Below the pieces are notes generated by a model. The model was given only the letters and a program-made list of their open reading frames with translations, was not told the DNA's origin and ran no database searches. A DNA stretch of 64,000 bases. It comes from Polaromonas vacuolata. GTDB taxonomy: Bacteria; Pseudomonadota; Gammaproteobacteria; Burkholderiales; Burkholderiaceae_C. The stretch is from assembly GCF_012584515.1 (NCBI RefSeq), contig NZ_CP051461.1, positions 3,343,501 to 3,407,500 of the forward strand, read 5' to 3'. Each line of letters opens with the position of its first letter. The first letter of the stretch is position 1. Of this stretch, positions 1-7,765 are shown piece after piece. A program made the position numbers and the translations under genes.

Positions 1-510
1 TATGCCTTGGGGATTAAAGCCATTTGCGCCGAACGGCGAGGTGCCGCCCGTGCCTATCCATTTACTGCCGCCCTCGTGACGCTCTTTTTGTTCTTCGAAA
101 CGTTTTTTAAGCGTTTCCATAAGTTCGTCCCAGCCCATTTTTTCTATCTTGGCTTTCTCCTCTGGGCTGAGTTCAAGTTCAAGATTTTTTCGCAACCACT
201 CAAGCGGTATGTCTTGGGTGAAATCGGCGAGTCGCTCCACGCCTTTAAAGTAACTCGCAAAAGCGCGATCAAACTTGTCGTAGTGCTTTTCATCTTTGAC
301 CATAATGGTGCGGCTGAGATAGTAAAAATCGTCTACCGACCAAGCACCATCATCAACGCCATTGAAGCCATTGACGTCATTTTCAGTTTCATTACTGCCA
401 CTATTGGGGCCGACAACACCGGCCTGCAAAGCTTGCAGCAACATCAAAAATTCATTCACGGATACCGGCAATTTAGCCGAACGCAAAGTGTAGAAAAAAT
501 CAATCAGCAT
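1..510 (-). CDS. VWA-domain (CoxE-like) protein, N-terminal part, cut by window edge
   Basis: An open frame starts at the ATG at 510-508 and runs off the left edge without a stop, giving 170 residues. It begins MLIDFFYTLRSAKLPVSVNE, the usual start of the CoxE/VWA-containing proteins that partner MoxR ATPases. The middle is acidic and Asn/Gly-rich, then comes a charged helical stretch ending in a Gly/Asn-rich segment. The VWA metal-binding site itself would lie outside the window. The start is 13 nt after the stop of the GNAT gene, so it is probably the last gene of the moxR operon. By family knowledge a MoxR/VWA pair acts as a chaperone or metal-insertion machine; the client cannot be told from here. 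Confidence 0.75.
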   Translation of the reverse strand, partial: MLIDFFYTLRSAKLPVSVNEFLMLLQALQAGVVGPNSGSNETENDVNGFNGVDDGAWSVDDFYYLSRTIMVKDEKHYDKFDRAFASYFKGVERLADFTQDIPLEWLRKNLELELSPEEKAKIEKMGWDELMETLKKRFEEQKERHEGGSKWIGTGGTSPFGANGFNPQGI

Positions 511-523
511 GGTTTTTGCCGGT

Positions 524-1114
524 TTAGTCGGTGCGTTTTTTATTGAGTAAATACAGCAGCTGCGCTTTGGCTTCTGGCCATTCGCCAGCGCGCATGCTAT
601 ACATCTCGGTGTCTCTGAGTGTGCCGTCACGGCGCAATGCATGACCGCGCAGCACGCCATCTTTTTGAGCGCCCAAGCGTTCAATTGCACGCTGGCTAGC
701 AAAATTAAAGTTATCCGTTCGCCAGCCGACAACATCGCAATGCAACACCTCGAAAGCCTGCGTCATCAGCAGCAGTTTGGTGCAGGTGTTGACATGACTG
801 CGTTGAACACTCGCTGCATACCAAGTAAAACCAATCTCTAGGCGGCTGACCTCCGGCAATATGTCGTGGTAACTGCTGGTTCCGAGCAATCGGCCACTGG
901 CCTCATCTAGCACGGCGAAAGCGGCGCGATTGGGCGTTTGCAATGCGGTCTGAATATAGGCGAGGGTTTCATGCGGTTCGGGTATCGAGGTCACGCGAAT
1001 TTTCCACAATTCGCCATCAGCAGCCGCAACCTTTAAACCTGACTCATGGGCCAAAGCCAAAGGCACTAACAGCAGGCCGTAGCCGGCAAGGTTTTGGGCT
1101 TGCGCAAACGTCAT
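524..1114 (-). CDS. GNAT family N-acetyltransferase (RimJ/RimL type)
   Basis: Encodes 196 residues with the layout of RimJ/RimL-like acetyltransferases: an N-terminal strand region (PLALAHESGLKVAAADGELW), a central LGTSSYHDILPE and EIGFTWY strand pair, and a C-terminal FASQRAIERLGAQKDG segment typical of acetyl-CoA-binding GNAT folds. The ATG at 1114 was chosen over an upstream in-frame ATG at 1195. The upstream gene ends at 1116, so the two are joined as TGA-T-ATG and are probably translationally coupled, while the longer form would overlap that gene by about 80 nt. The substrate (protein N-terminus or small amine) is unknown. It sits between moxR and the VWA gene. Confidence 0.8.
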   Translation of the reverse strand: MTFAQAQNLAGYGLLLVPLALAHESGLKVAAADGELWKIRVTSIPEPHETLAYIQTALQTPNRAAFAVLDEASGRLLGTSSYHDILPEVSRLEIGFTWYAASVQRSHVNTCTKLLLMTQAFEVLHCDVVGWRTDNFNFASQRAIERLGAQKDGVLRGHALRRDGTLRDTEMYSMRAGEWPEAKAQLLYLLNKKRTD

Positions 1115-1115
1115 A

Positions 1116-1364
1116 TCAATCCCTGTTTGGGGCTTTGTTGTCGTTGGCTTTGGCTTGTCGACTTTTACGCCAAGTGCGCGCCAGTTGCAGACCAAAACCG
1201 CCGCCTAAGCCAACCAGCACAATGCCAAAAATAGCCGCATTACCGTAGCCCGCACCCATGATGTCCAGACCGGCTAGCAGGCCTATGCCGTAGCCCAGCA
1301 AAGCGCCGCCCAGGAAACCTATAGCGTCCGACAGACCTTCTATGAGCAGTGTTTTTTGTTTCAT
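1116..1364 (-). CDS. Small glycine-rich membrane protein, function unknown
   Basis: An 82-residue protein with two Gly/Ala-rich hydrophobic segments (about residues 12-33 and 38-60) and a basic, polar tail (RTWRKSRQAKANDNK). It therefore looks like a two-span inner-membrane protein with a cytoplasmic C-terminus. The spans contain GGALLGYGIG- and GLGGGFG-type repeats, which suggest helix packing or oligomerisation. It lies 14 nt after the moxR stop and one base before the GNAT start, so it is surely cotranscribed. No family is recognised beyond a weak likeness to glycine-zipper proteins. Confidence 0.6.
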   Translation of the reverse strand: MKQKTLLIEGLSDAIGFLGGALLGYGIGLLAGLDIMGAGYGNAAIFGIVLVGLGGGFGLQLARTWRKSRQAKANDNKAPNRD

Positions 1365-1378
1365 GTGGCTTGACTCAA

Positions 1379-2233
1379 TTAACGGTTATTACGCTGCATG
1401 AAAACTAATTTTTCAAACAGATTGACATCCTGCTCATTTTTGAGCAAGGCGCCCACCAATGGCGGAACGGCGACTTTGTCGTCTTGGCTTTGCAGGGCTT
1501 CTAACGAGATGTCTTCGGCCACTAGCAACTTGAGCCAGTCCAACAATTCGCTTGTCGAGGGTTTTTTCTTTAGCCCCGGCAGGTTGCGCACATCATAAAA
1601 AGTCTTCATCGCTGCGGCCAACAACTCTTGTTTCAGCACCGGGAAATGCACGTCGACAATTTTGCGCATGGTGTCGGCATCGGGAAACTTGATGTAGTGG
1701 AAAAAGCAGCGGCGCAAAAACGCATCAGGCAGCTCTTTTTCATTATTGGAGGTGATAAAAACCAGTGGCCTGTGCTTGGCACGAATGAGTTCACGGGTCT
1801 CATAAACGTAGAACTCCATGCGGTCGATTTCGCGCAGTAAGTCGTTGGGAAACTCGATGTCAGCCTTATCGATTTCATCGATCAACAGCGCCACCGGTGT
1901 CTCAGAAGTAAAGGCCTGCCAAAGCACACCTTTGACGATGTAATTATTGATGTCCTTGACCTTAGCGCCGCCGTCTAGCGTGCTGAGCTGGGAGTCACGC
2001 AAACGCGAAACCGCGTCGTATTCATACAAGCCCTGCTGCGCTTTGGTGGTGGATTTAATATGCCACTGCAGCAGCGGCAGTCCCATGGATTGAGCGACTT
2101 CCTCAGCCAGCATGGTTTTGCCGGTACCCGGTTCGCCTTTGACTAACAAAGGTTTTTTCAGCGTTGCCGCGGCATTAACCGCCAGCATCAAATCTTGGGT
2201 AGCGACGTAGTTTTTAGAGCCTTGAAATTTCAT
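1379..2233 (-). CDS. MoxR-family AAA+ ATPase
   Basis: A 284-residue AAA+ ATPase. Visible motifs are Walker A GEPGTGKT (residues ~36-43), Walker B ALLIDEIDKAD (~115-125), a sensor-1 FITSNNEKELPDAFLRRC region containing the arginine pair, and a C-terminal helical lid. Its length and motif spacing fit the MoxR group that pairs with VWA proteins, and such a protein is encoded three genes downstream. It acts in the cytoplasm as a remodelling ATPase, often for metalloenzyme maturation. The start MKFQGSKNYVATQDL is the usual one for this subgroup. The client protein is not apparent. Confidence 0.9.
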   Translation of the reverse strand: MKFQGSKNYVATQDLMLAVNAAATLKKPLLVKGEPGTGKTMLAEEVAQSMGLPLLQWHIKSTTKAQQGLYEYDAVSRLRDSQLSTLDGGAKVKDINNYIVKGVLWQAFTSETPVALLIDEIDKADIEFPNDLLREIDRMEFYVYETRELIRAKHRPLVFITSNNEKELPDAFLRRCFFHYIKFPDADTMRKIVDVHFPVLKQELLAAAMKTFYDVRNLPGLKKKPSTSELLDWLKLLVAEDISLEALQSQDDKVAVPPLVGALLKNEQDVNLFEKLVFMQRNNR

Positions 2234-2442
2234 CGTATGGTGCCGGGTAAGGATTGCGGTTGCCCGTAAATCACACTATTGTGCGGTCTAGGGCAGTCGA
2301 TTTACTGTCGTATTTGCGACCCTTTGGAGCGCGTGCAGGATAGCAATTAATCTCAGCAAATTTTTGCTCTGCGCACGCAGATACAATCAATGCCTAACAA
2401 GATCATTCTTCACCCGACTTATCAATCGATTGTGCGCGCAAA

Positions 2443-3108
2443 ATGAACAAGCTTTTTACTCTGCTATTTTCTGCGGTTGTGGCCTTCGCGGCGACTTCTA
2501 GTCATGCTCAGGAAATCAAGGGCGACGCCGCTGCTGGCGGTACCAAAAACGCCATGTGCATTGGCTGTCACGGGATCGCCGGCTATCAGTCCACATTTCC
2601 CGAGGTCTATAAAGTACCTATGATTTCGGGCCAAGGCGCGGCCTACATAGCATCCGCCTTACATTCCTACAAAAAAGGCGATCGCAAACACCCCACCATG
2701 CGCGGTGTTGCCACCACATTGAGCGAGCAAGACATTGCCGATCTGGCCGCCTATTACAGCGCACGCGGCGTGGTTGACGGTGTCGAATTGCCGGCCATGC
2801 CAGCGATGCAAGCCAATACCCAAGTGCAAGCGCTGTTGGCAAAAGCTAATTGCGCGTCTTGCCATGGCGCTAACTTCAGTAAGCCAATTGACCCGAGCTA
2901 CCCAAAGCTTGCCGGTCAGCATTCAGATTACTTGCTAGTCGCACTAAAGGCCTACAAGGTAGAGAACAATCCCAATGTTGGCCGTAACAACGCCATCATG
3001 GCTAGCATGGCCAAGCAATACACCAATGCTGAGCTCAAGCAGATCGCTGGCTATATTTCATCATTGCCGTCAGATCTCAAAGTAGTGCCGCAAAGCCGTT
3101 TTCGCTAA
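2443..3108 (+). CDS. Diheme cytochrome c4-type protein
   Basis: A 221-residue exported cytochrome. It has a Sec signal peptide (MNKLFTLLFSAVVAFAATSSHAQ, cleavage after about residue 22) followed by two class I cytochrome c domains with haem-binding motifs CIGCH (~38-42) and CASCH (~137-141). Distal methionines are likely in the MRGVATTLSEQD and MASMAKQYTNAE segments, each followed by the typical IADLAAYYS / IAGYISSLP end helix. Two haems and this size are diagnostic of cytochrome c4, which carries electrons to terminal oxidases in the periplasm. It is monocistronic, with a strong terminator directly after it. Confidence 0.93.
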   Translation: MNKLFTLLFSAVVAFAATSSHAQEIKGDAAAGGTKNAMCIGCHGIAGYQSTFPEVYKVPMISGQGAAYIASALHSYKKGDRKHPTMRGVATTLSEQDIADLAAYYSARGVVDGVELPAMPAMQANTQVQALLAKANCASCHGANFSKPIDPSYPKLAGQHSDYLLVALKAYKVENNPNVGRNNAIMASMAKQYTNAELKQIAGYISSLPSDLKVVPQSRFR

Positions 3109-3126
3109 GCCTAGCTAAGCACATAC

Positions 3127-3157
3127 AAAAAGCCGCTTTTTAAGCGGCTTTTTTTTG
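3127..3157 (+). terminator. Rho-independent terminator after cytochrome c4
   Basis: A near-perfect hairpin AAAAGCCGCTT/AAGCGGCTTTT with a tiny loop, followed by an eight-T run, lies 20 nt after the cytochrome stop. The A-run on the other side makes it able to serve the convergent DUF1841 gene as well. Confidence 0.9.
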
Positions 3158-3197
3158 CACTATCTGCGTTCAGCGTTTAACCATCTCGATTGCGCTA

Positions 3198-3632
3198 TTA
3201 GTCCCGCGTAGCGTGCCTTTGCACGCAGTCTATATAAGCAGCACCATCTGGCGGTCGACCTGCGCGCTGACTTTCCCATACCATTTGACCTAGGCAATCC
3301 ATCGTCTCATGGTGAGCGTGATGCAAAGAGTCACGCCGCGCCGTTAGCAGCTCGACGGCTTGGCGTATTCCGCGCGGCTGATCAATCGAGCATTGCTCGC
3401 TGATAGACAGATGCATGGACAGGTGCAGAAATGGATTGGTTTTGCCATCTTCAGCGTCGTACATTTTTTCTAATGCCGCGGCTTCGTTGGAAAAATCAGC
3501 ATGGTATTCGGGGTGCTCAGCAATCCACAGATCGGCAATAGTCTCTATTGCCTCCATGGGCGCACCGGATTGATTTTTAGCATAGACGGCGCAAAAAAAG
3601 CGGCGTACATCGGCTTGTGAGGGCGTAAACAT
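3198..3632 (-). CDS. DUF1841 family protein
   Basis: Encodes 144 residues beginning MFTPSQADVRRFFCAVYAKN, a start typical of DUF1841 proteins. The conserved NPFLHLSMHLSISEQ segment, with its His residues, and the following HHAHHETMDCLGQMVWE helix are characteristic and may form a metal or haem site, but the function is not established. The ATG at 3632 was chosen rather than the upstream one at 3704, because the family starts here and the extra 24 residues are not family-like. Convergent with the cytochrome c4 gene. Confidence 0.85.
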   Translation of the reverse strand: MFTPSQADVRRFFCAVYAKNQSGAPMEAIETIADLWIAEHPEYHADFSNEAAALEKMYDAEDGKTNPFLHLSMHLSISEQCSIDQPRGIRQAVELLTARRDSLHHAHHETMDCLGQMVWESQRAGRPPDGAAYIDCVQRHATRD

Positions 3633-3858
3633 TCTCAAAGAATAGCATGCAAGGCCTAGCCTTACGAACGCGAGTGAAAAGCCAAATTCAAATTTAAAGC
3701 ACACACAAAAATATGAGCAGCGCTTGCTTGACGCGGCCTCTGGCTACAGTCCTACAGTGGGCAGCTAAGCGACTCATTACATTCAATAGCAAGCGTCTGA
3801 TTTACGCAATGCAGACGCTAAGCGTGATTAAATTTATAAAAACCTAGGAGTGCTTCAC

Positions 3859-4080
3859 ATGAACGCAAGCAAAATTGCCGGCATCATCTTGCTACTGGCC
3901 GGTATGGCCGGCCTGTTCACCGGGGGCTTTAACTTCACCCGCGAAAAAACACAAGCCAAGATAGGAACCCTCGAGCTGACGGTGAAAGAAGAGCAAACCG
4001 TCAACATCCCGCAGTGGCTCAGCTTTGGCGCGCTGGCACTAGGCGCCGTGGTGTTGGTGATGGGTTTTCGCAAGCCTTAA
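3859..4080 (+). CDS. Small two-span membrane protein (DUF3185-like)
   Basis: A 73-residue protein starting MNASKIAGIILLLAGMAGLF. It has one membrane segment at residues ~5-22, a polar extracytoplasmic stretch (FTREKTQAKIGTLELTVKEE) and a second membrane segment at ~50-68. The ATG at 3859 is preceded at 8 nt by a perfect AGGAG (3846-3850), which decides the start over the in-frame GTG at 3850. It resembles the DUF3185 group of small inner-membrane proteins, whose role is unknown. It stands alone between the DUF1841 gene and pcaR. Confidence 0.75.
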   Translation: MNASKIAGIILLLAGMAGLFTGGFNFTREKTQAKIGTLELTVKEEQTVNIPQWLSFGALALGAVVLVMGFRKP

Positions 4081-4110
4081 CTTATCGTCAGAGCGGCCAA
4101 CGCAAACGCA

Positions 4111-4914
4111 TCAAGATGGCGGTGCGCCCAACAGCTGTGAGACTTTTCGAGTGGCCAGCAGCAGCGGCTCCAACATACGGTCTTGCATCACACGGGCACT
4201 GGTTCGGTTGGCTTGACCGCTGATGTTGAGCGCCGCCACCGTCTTACCCGCGCGATTAATAACCGGTGCAGCCATGGTGATCAAGCCTTCTTCAAGTTCT
4301 TGATTCACCAGACACCAACCCTGCTTTCGCACTTGCGAAATACTGGCAGTCAAATCTTTTAGCGTGGTCAAGGTATGCGCGGTGCGCGCAGTGCGGTCGG
4401 ATTGGCGCAAACAGTCCAGCATCTCCGACTCACTCAAACCGGCAAGCAGCACGCGGCCCAATGAAGTGCAAAAAGCCGGCAACCGCGAGCCCACGCCTAA
4501 GTTGATGCTCATAATTTTGTGTGTAGGCACGCGCAGCACATAAACAATGTCAGTGCCGTCAAGTACGGCTGCAGAGCAAGACTCTCTTACCGTTTCCACC
4601 AGCGCTTCCATGCTCGGTTCAGCCAAATTCCAAATCGGCATTGACGAGAGATAAGCAAAACCTAAATCGAGAATACGCGCCGTCAGGGTAAAGCGTTTGC
4701 CGTCACTCAGCACATAGCCCAGTGCCTGCAAAGTGAGCAAAATCCGGCGTGCGCCAGAGCGGCTAAGGCCCGAATTTTCGGCTACCTCGCTCAGCGTTTG
4801 ACTGGGTGCAAGCGCACTAAAGGATCGAATCACTTCGAGCCCGCGTGCAAAAGACTGCACATAACCGTCGCTTGGCTCTAAACCCGAAATTCGGTTTGAT
4901 GCTGCGTTTGCCAT
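4111..4914 (-). CDS. pcaR: IclR-family regulator of the beta-ketoadipate pathway (PcaR/PcaU type)
   Basis: A 267-residue IclR-type regulator: an N-terminal winged helix (residues ~17-80, FARGLEVIRSFSALAPSQT, helix SEVAENSGLSRSGARRILLTL) and a C-terminal effector domain with the typical SLGRVLLAGLSESEM and QELEEGLITMAAPVIN segments. The PcaR/PobR/PcaU subgroup starts with the same FxRGLxVIxxF pattern and responds to beta-ketoadipate or a related aromatic acid. It is divergent from pcaIJF, with a compact operator between them (4945-4969), so it probably activates pcaIJF and represses itself. The exact effector is inferred from family and context. Confidence 0.88.
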   Translation of the reverse strand: MANAASNRISGLEPSDGYVQSFARGLEVIRSFSALAPSQTLSEVAENSGLSRSGARRILLTLQALGYVLSDGKRFTLTARILDLGFAYLSSMPIWNLAEPSMEALVETVRESCSAAVLDGTDIVYVLRVPTHKIMSINLGVGSRLPAFCTSLGRVLLAGLSESEMLDCLRQSDRTARTAHTLTTLKDLTASISQVRKQGWCLVNQELEEGLITMAAPVINRAGKTVAALNISGQANRTSARVMQDRMLEPLLLATRKVSQLLGAPPS

Positions 4915-4944
4915 AATGATCTTTCAATTGCGCGTTTCATTATA

Positions 4945-4969
4945 CGAACTTATGTTCTTATGACGAACA
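4945..4969. promoter_or_regulatory. PcaR operator: three GAAC/GTTC half-sites
   Basis: The pcaR-pcaI gap has three evenly spaced tetramers: GAAC (4946-4949), GTTC (4954-4957) and GAAC (4965-4968). The first two form an inverted repeat (GAAC-TTAT-GTTC) and the last two another (GTTC-TTATGAC-GAAC). Known PcaU/PobR/PcaR operators combine an inverted and a direct repeat in three half-sites, so this is the expected binding site for the adjacent regulator. Confidence 0.65.
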
Positions 4970-5035
4970 ATTTACGCCAGTCCGCCCGACAGACGGAACA
5001 ACTTGCCGGTAATGACTTTTAGAGGATTTGAAAAA

Positions 5036-5752
5036 ATGATCAATAAAATTGCACTGTCTGTAGCCGATGCGCTTGCCGACACCCAAAATGGCGCGACCAT
5101 ACTGATAGGCGGCTTTGGCACTTCTGGTATTCCGATTGAGCTAATTGACGGTTTGCTAGAACAAGGCGCTAGTGACTTAACCGTGGTCAACAACAACGCC
5201 GGCAATGGTGAGACCGGACTGGCCGCGCTACTCAAAGCGGGTCGGGTGAGAAAAATCATTTGCAGCTACCCACGCCAAGCTGACAGTCAGGTCTTCGATG
5301 CGCTCTACCGCAGTGGCAAGCTTGAGCTTGAACTCATTCCCCAAGGCAACTTGTCCGAACGCATACGCGCAGCCGGTGCCGGCATAGGCGCATTTTTCTC
5401 GCCTACTGGATATGGCACAGAGTTGGCCAATAACACCGACGGTTCAGCCAAAGAAACCCGGGAAATTAACGGCAAACACTACGTGCTGGAGCTACCGATT
5501 TTTGGCGACGTCGCGCTAATCAAAGCAGAAAAAGGCGACCGCTGGGGCAACCTCACCTACCGCATGGCGGCGCGAAACTTCGGCCCTGTGATGGCCGCAG
5601 CGGCGCGCAAAACCGTGGCGACGGTGCATGAAATTGTGGCCTTGGGCGAGCTCGATCCCGAGCACATCATCACACCCGGCATTTTCGTGCGCCAAGTGGT
5701 GTTGATAGACCGCGTGGCAACCCAAGCCGGTGGCACCAAGCTTGCGGCATAA
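5036..5752 (+). CDS. pcaI: 3-oxoacid (3-oxoadipate) CoA-transferase subunit A
   Basis: A 238-residue alpha subunit of a class I CoA-transferase. It begins MINKIALSVADALADTQNGA and carries the glycine-rich ILIGGFGTSGIP motif (~25-36), the GEDGL-like NNAGNGETGLAALLKAG segment and the ITPGIFV end. With PcaJ it moves CoA from succinyl-CoA to 3-oxoadipate. The ATG at 5036 follows AGAGGA at 9 nt; an earlier in-frame start at 5003 lacks such a site and would intrude on the regulatory region. First gene of pcaIJF. The specificity (oxoadipate rather than acetoacetate) rests on the neighbours pcaR and pcaF. Confidence 0.93.
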   Translation: MINKIALSVADALADTQNGATILIGGFGTSGIPIELIDGLLEQGASDLTVVNNNAGNGETGLAALLKAGRVRKIICSYPRQADSQVFDALYRSGKLELELIPQGNLSERIRAAGAGIGAFFSPTGYGTELANNTDGSAKETREINGKHYVLELPIFGDVALIKAEKGDRWGNLTYRMAARNFGPVMAAAARKTVATVHEIVALGELDPEHIITPGIFVRQVVLIDRVATQAGGTKLAA

Positions 5753-5780
5753 GCCGATTTAATTCACACGGGAATCCAAC

Positions 5781-6434
5781 ATGACTTACCAAAAACGCAG
5801 CAAAGAGCAGCTCGCCATTCGCGTTGCCCAAGACATTGGGGAAGGCAACATCGTCAACCTTGGCATAGGCATGCCAACGCTGGTGGCCAACCACATACCG
5901 GCAGATTTAGAGGTGGTGCTGCACAGCGAAAACGGTATTTTGGGCATGGGCCCAGCGCCAGCGCCAGGACTAGAAGACTACGACTTAATCAACGCCGGCA
6001 AACAGCCGGTAAGCCTGCTCAAGGGCGGCTCCTACTTTCACCACGCAGACAGCTTTGCCATGATGCGCGGCGGTCATCTGGATATTTGCGTGTTGGGCGC
6101 TTTTCAGGTCTCAGCCACCGGCGACTTGGCCAATTGGCACACCGGCGCACCGGGCGCAATTCCAGCCGTAGGCGGGGCAATGGACTTAGCCATAGGCGCG
6201 CGCCAAACCTGGGTGATGATGGATTTGCTGACCAAACAAGGTCAAAGCAAGGTGGTCGCTGAGTGCACCTATCCGTTGACTGGCATAGGTTGCGTCAAAC
6301 GCATTTACTCAGAATTCGCCACACTGGCCTGTACGCCGCAGGGACTGGTGCTGATAGACCTAGTCGACGGTTTAACGCTGTCAGAGCTGGAAGCGTTGAT
6401 TGGTTTACCCATCTCGCCTGCGCTCACGGTTTGA
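5781..6434 (+). CDS. pcaJ: 3-oxoacid (3-oxoadipate) CoA-transferase subunit B
   Basis: A 217-residue beta subunit. It holds the catalytic glutamate motif SENGILGMGP (Glu ~52), in which the Glu forms the CoA thioester intermediate, the NLGIGMPTLVANHIP start and the KGGSYFHHADSFAMMRGGH core. It follows pcaI by 28 nt and has its own GGGAA ribosome site. Together the subunits make 3-oxoadipyl-CoA, the substrate of the next gene. Confidence 0.93.
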   Translation: MTYQKRSKEQLAIRVAQDIGEGNIVNLGIGMPTLVANHIPADLEVVLHSENGILGMGPAPAPGLEDYDLINAGKQPVSLLKGGSYFHHADSFAMMRGGHLDICVLGAFQVSATGDLANWHTGAPGAIPAVGGAMDLAIGARQTWVMMDLLTKQGQSKVVAECTYPLTGIGCVKRIYSEFATLACTPQGLVLIDLVDGLTLSELEALIGLPISPALTV

Positions 6435-6480
6435 GCTTTAAGACCGACTATTTTTTTATTCACCCCAAGGAGACCACTTC

Positions 6481-7686
6481 ATGATCAAGCAAGCTTTTAT
6501 TTGTGACGCTATTCGCACCCCATTTGGCCGCTACGGCGGCGCATTGAGCAGCATACGCACCGACGATTTGGGCGCTATACCGCTGCGCGCACTGATGGCC
6601 CGCAACCCCGGCGTCGACTGGCAAGCCGTCAGCGATGTGATTTACGGCTGCGCCAATCAAGCCGGCGAGGACAACCGCAATGTAGCCCGCATGTCGGCGC
6701 TGCTAGCCGGTCTGCCAATTGAGCTGCCAGGTGCGACGATAAACCGTTTGTGCGGCTCCGGCTTGGATTCGATTGGTACGGCAGCGCGCGCCATCAAATC
6801 CGGCGAAGCCGGCATGATGATTGCCGGCGGCGTGGAAAGCATGAGCCGTGCGCCCTTTGTGATGCCCAAAGCTGAAAGCGCTTTTGGTCGCAACAACGCG
6901 GTCTACGACACCACCATAGGCTGGCGCTTTATTAACCGTTTGATGAAAGAAGCTTACGGTGTGGACTCGATGCCAGAGACCGCTGAAAACGTGGCCAGCG
7001 ATTACAACATTAGCCGCGAAGACCAAGACAAGATGGCTTTGTCCAGCCAGTTAAAAGCCGTGGCCGCACAGCAGGCCGGCTACTTCGATGCCGAAATCAC
7101 ACCGGTAAGCATCGCGCAGAAAAAGGGCGACGCCCTTATCGTGAGTCAAGACGAACACCCACGAGCCACCAGCATGGAGTCACTAGCCCGGCTCAAAGGC
7201 GTGGTGCGGCCAGACGGTAGCGTGACAGCCGGCAATGCCAGCGGCGTGAACGATGGCGCTTGCGCGCTGCTACTAGCCGATGAGGTGAGCGCAGCAAAAA
7301 ACGGTTTGACACCTCGCGCTCGCATCGTTGGCATGGCAACGGCAGGTGTTGCGCCGCGCATCATGGGTATGGGACCAGCGCCAGCGACACAAAAAGTACT
7401 GGCGTTGTGCGGCTTGAGTTTGGCCCAAATGGATGTAATTGAACTCAATGAAGCCTTTGCAGCACAAGGCTTGGCAGTGCTTCGCATGCTCGGCTTGCAA
7501 GACAACGACCCTCGCGTGAATCCCAACGGCGGCGCCATTGCGCTAGGCCACCCGCTAGGCGCGAGCGGTGCTCGCCTAGCCACGACTGCTGTCAACCAAC
7601 TACACAAAAGCGGCGGACGCTATGCGTTGTGCACCATGTGTATTGGTGTTGGACAAGGAATTGCTTTGATTTTAGAACGGGTCTAA
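6481..7686 (+). CDS. pcaF: 3-oxoadipyl-CoA thiolase
   Basis: A 401-residue thiolase with the nucleophilic Cys91 in NRLCGSGLDS, the His motif GGAIALGHPLGASGAR near residue 350 and the proton-relay Cys in CTMCIGVGQG near the C-terminus. The N-terminus MIKQAFICDAIRTPFGRYGG and the NQAGEDNRNVARM stretch match PcaF/PaaJ thiolases rather than PhaA. It cleaves 3-oxoadipyl-CoA to succinyl-CoA and acetyl-CoA. A strong AAGGAGA site lies 8 nt before the ATG. It ends the pca operon just before an IS30 element. Confidence 0.93.
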   Translation: MIKQAFICDAIRTPFGRYGGALSSIRTDDLGAIPLRALMARNPGVDWQAVSDVIYGCANQAGEDNRNVARMSALLAGLPIELPGATINRLCGSGLDSIGTAARAIKSGEAGMMIAGGVESMSRAPFVMPKAESAFGRNNAVYDTTIGWRFINRLMKEAYGVDSMPETAENVASDYNISREDQDKMALSSQLKAVAAQQAGYFDAEITPVSIAQKKGDALIVSQDEHPRATSMESLARLKGVVRPDGSVTAGNASGVNDGACALLLADEVSAAKNGLTPRARIVGMATAGVAPRIMGMGPAPATQKVLALCGLSLAQMDVIELNEAFAAQGLAVLRMLGLQDNDPRVNPNGGAIALGHPLGASGARLATTAVNQLHKSGGRYALCTMCIGVGQGIALILERV

Positions 7687-7742
7687 AAACTGCAAGTCCT
7701 GCGGTCAAGCCTGCGCTTGGGACAATTAACCTACTAGAGCGC

Positions 7743-7760
7743 AGGGGAACCCCTTTTTTT
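7743..7760 (+). terminator. Possible terminator after pcaF, next to the IS
   Basis: AGGGG-AA-CCCCT followed by seven T residues. The stem is only five base pairs with a very short loop, so folding may be weak, but it is in the right place for the end of the pcaIJF transcript. The IS30 left end begins six bases after the T-run. Confidence 0.4.
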
Positions 7761-7765
7761 AATCG

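Noticed and set aside
7..546. A 179-codon plus-strand frame at the window start
   Set aside because: It lies exactly opposite the codons of the VWA-domain gene, whose translation has clear family features; the plus-strand product does not.
4111..7686. Assignment of the CoA-transferase pair to acetoacetate use (AtoDA/ScoAB)
   Set aside because: The divergent PcaR-type regulator with its operator and the downstream PcaF-type thiolase point to 3-oxoadipate instead; cross-activity cannot be excluded.
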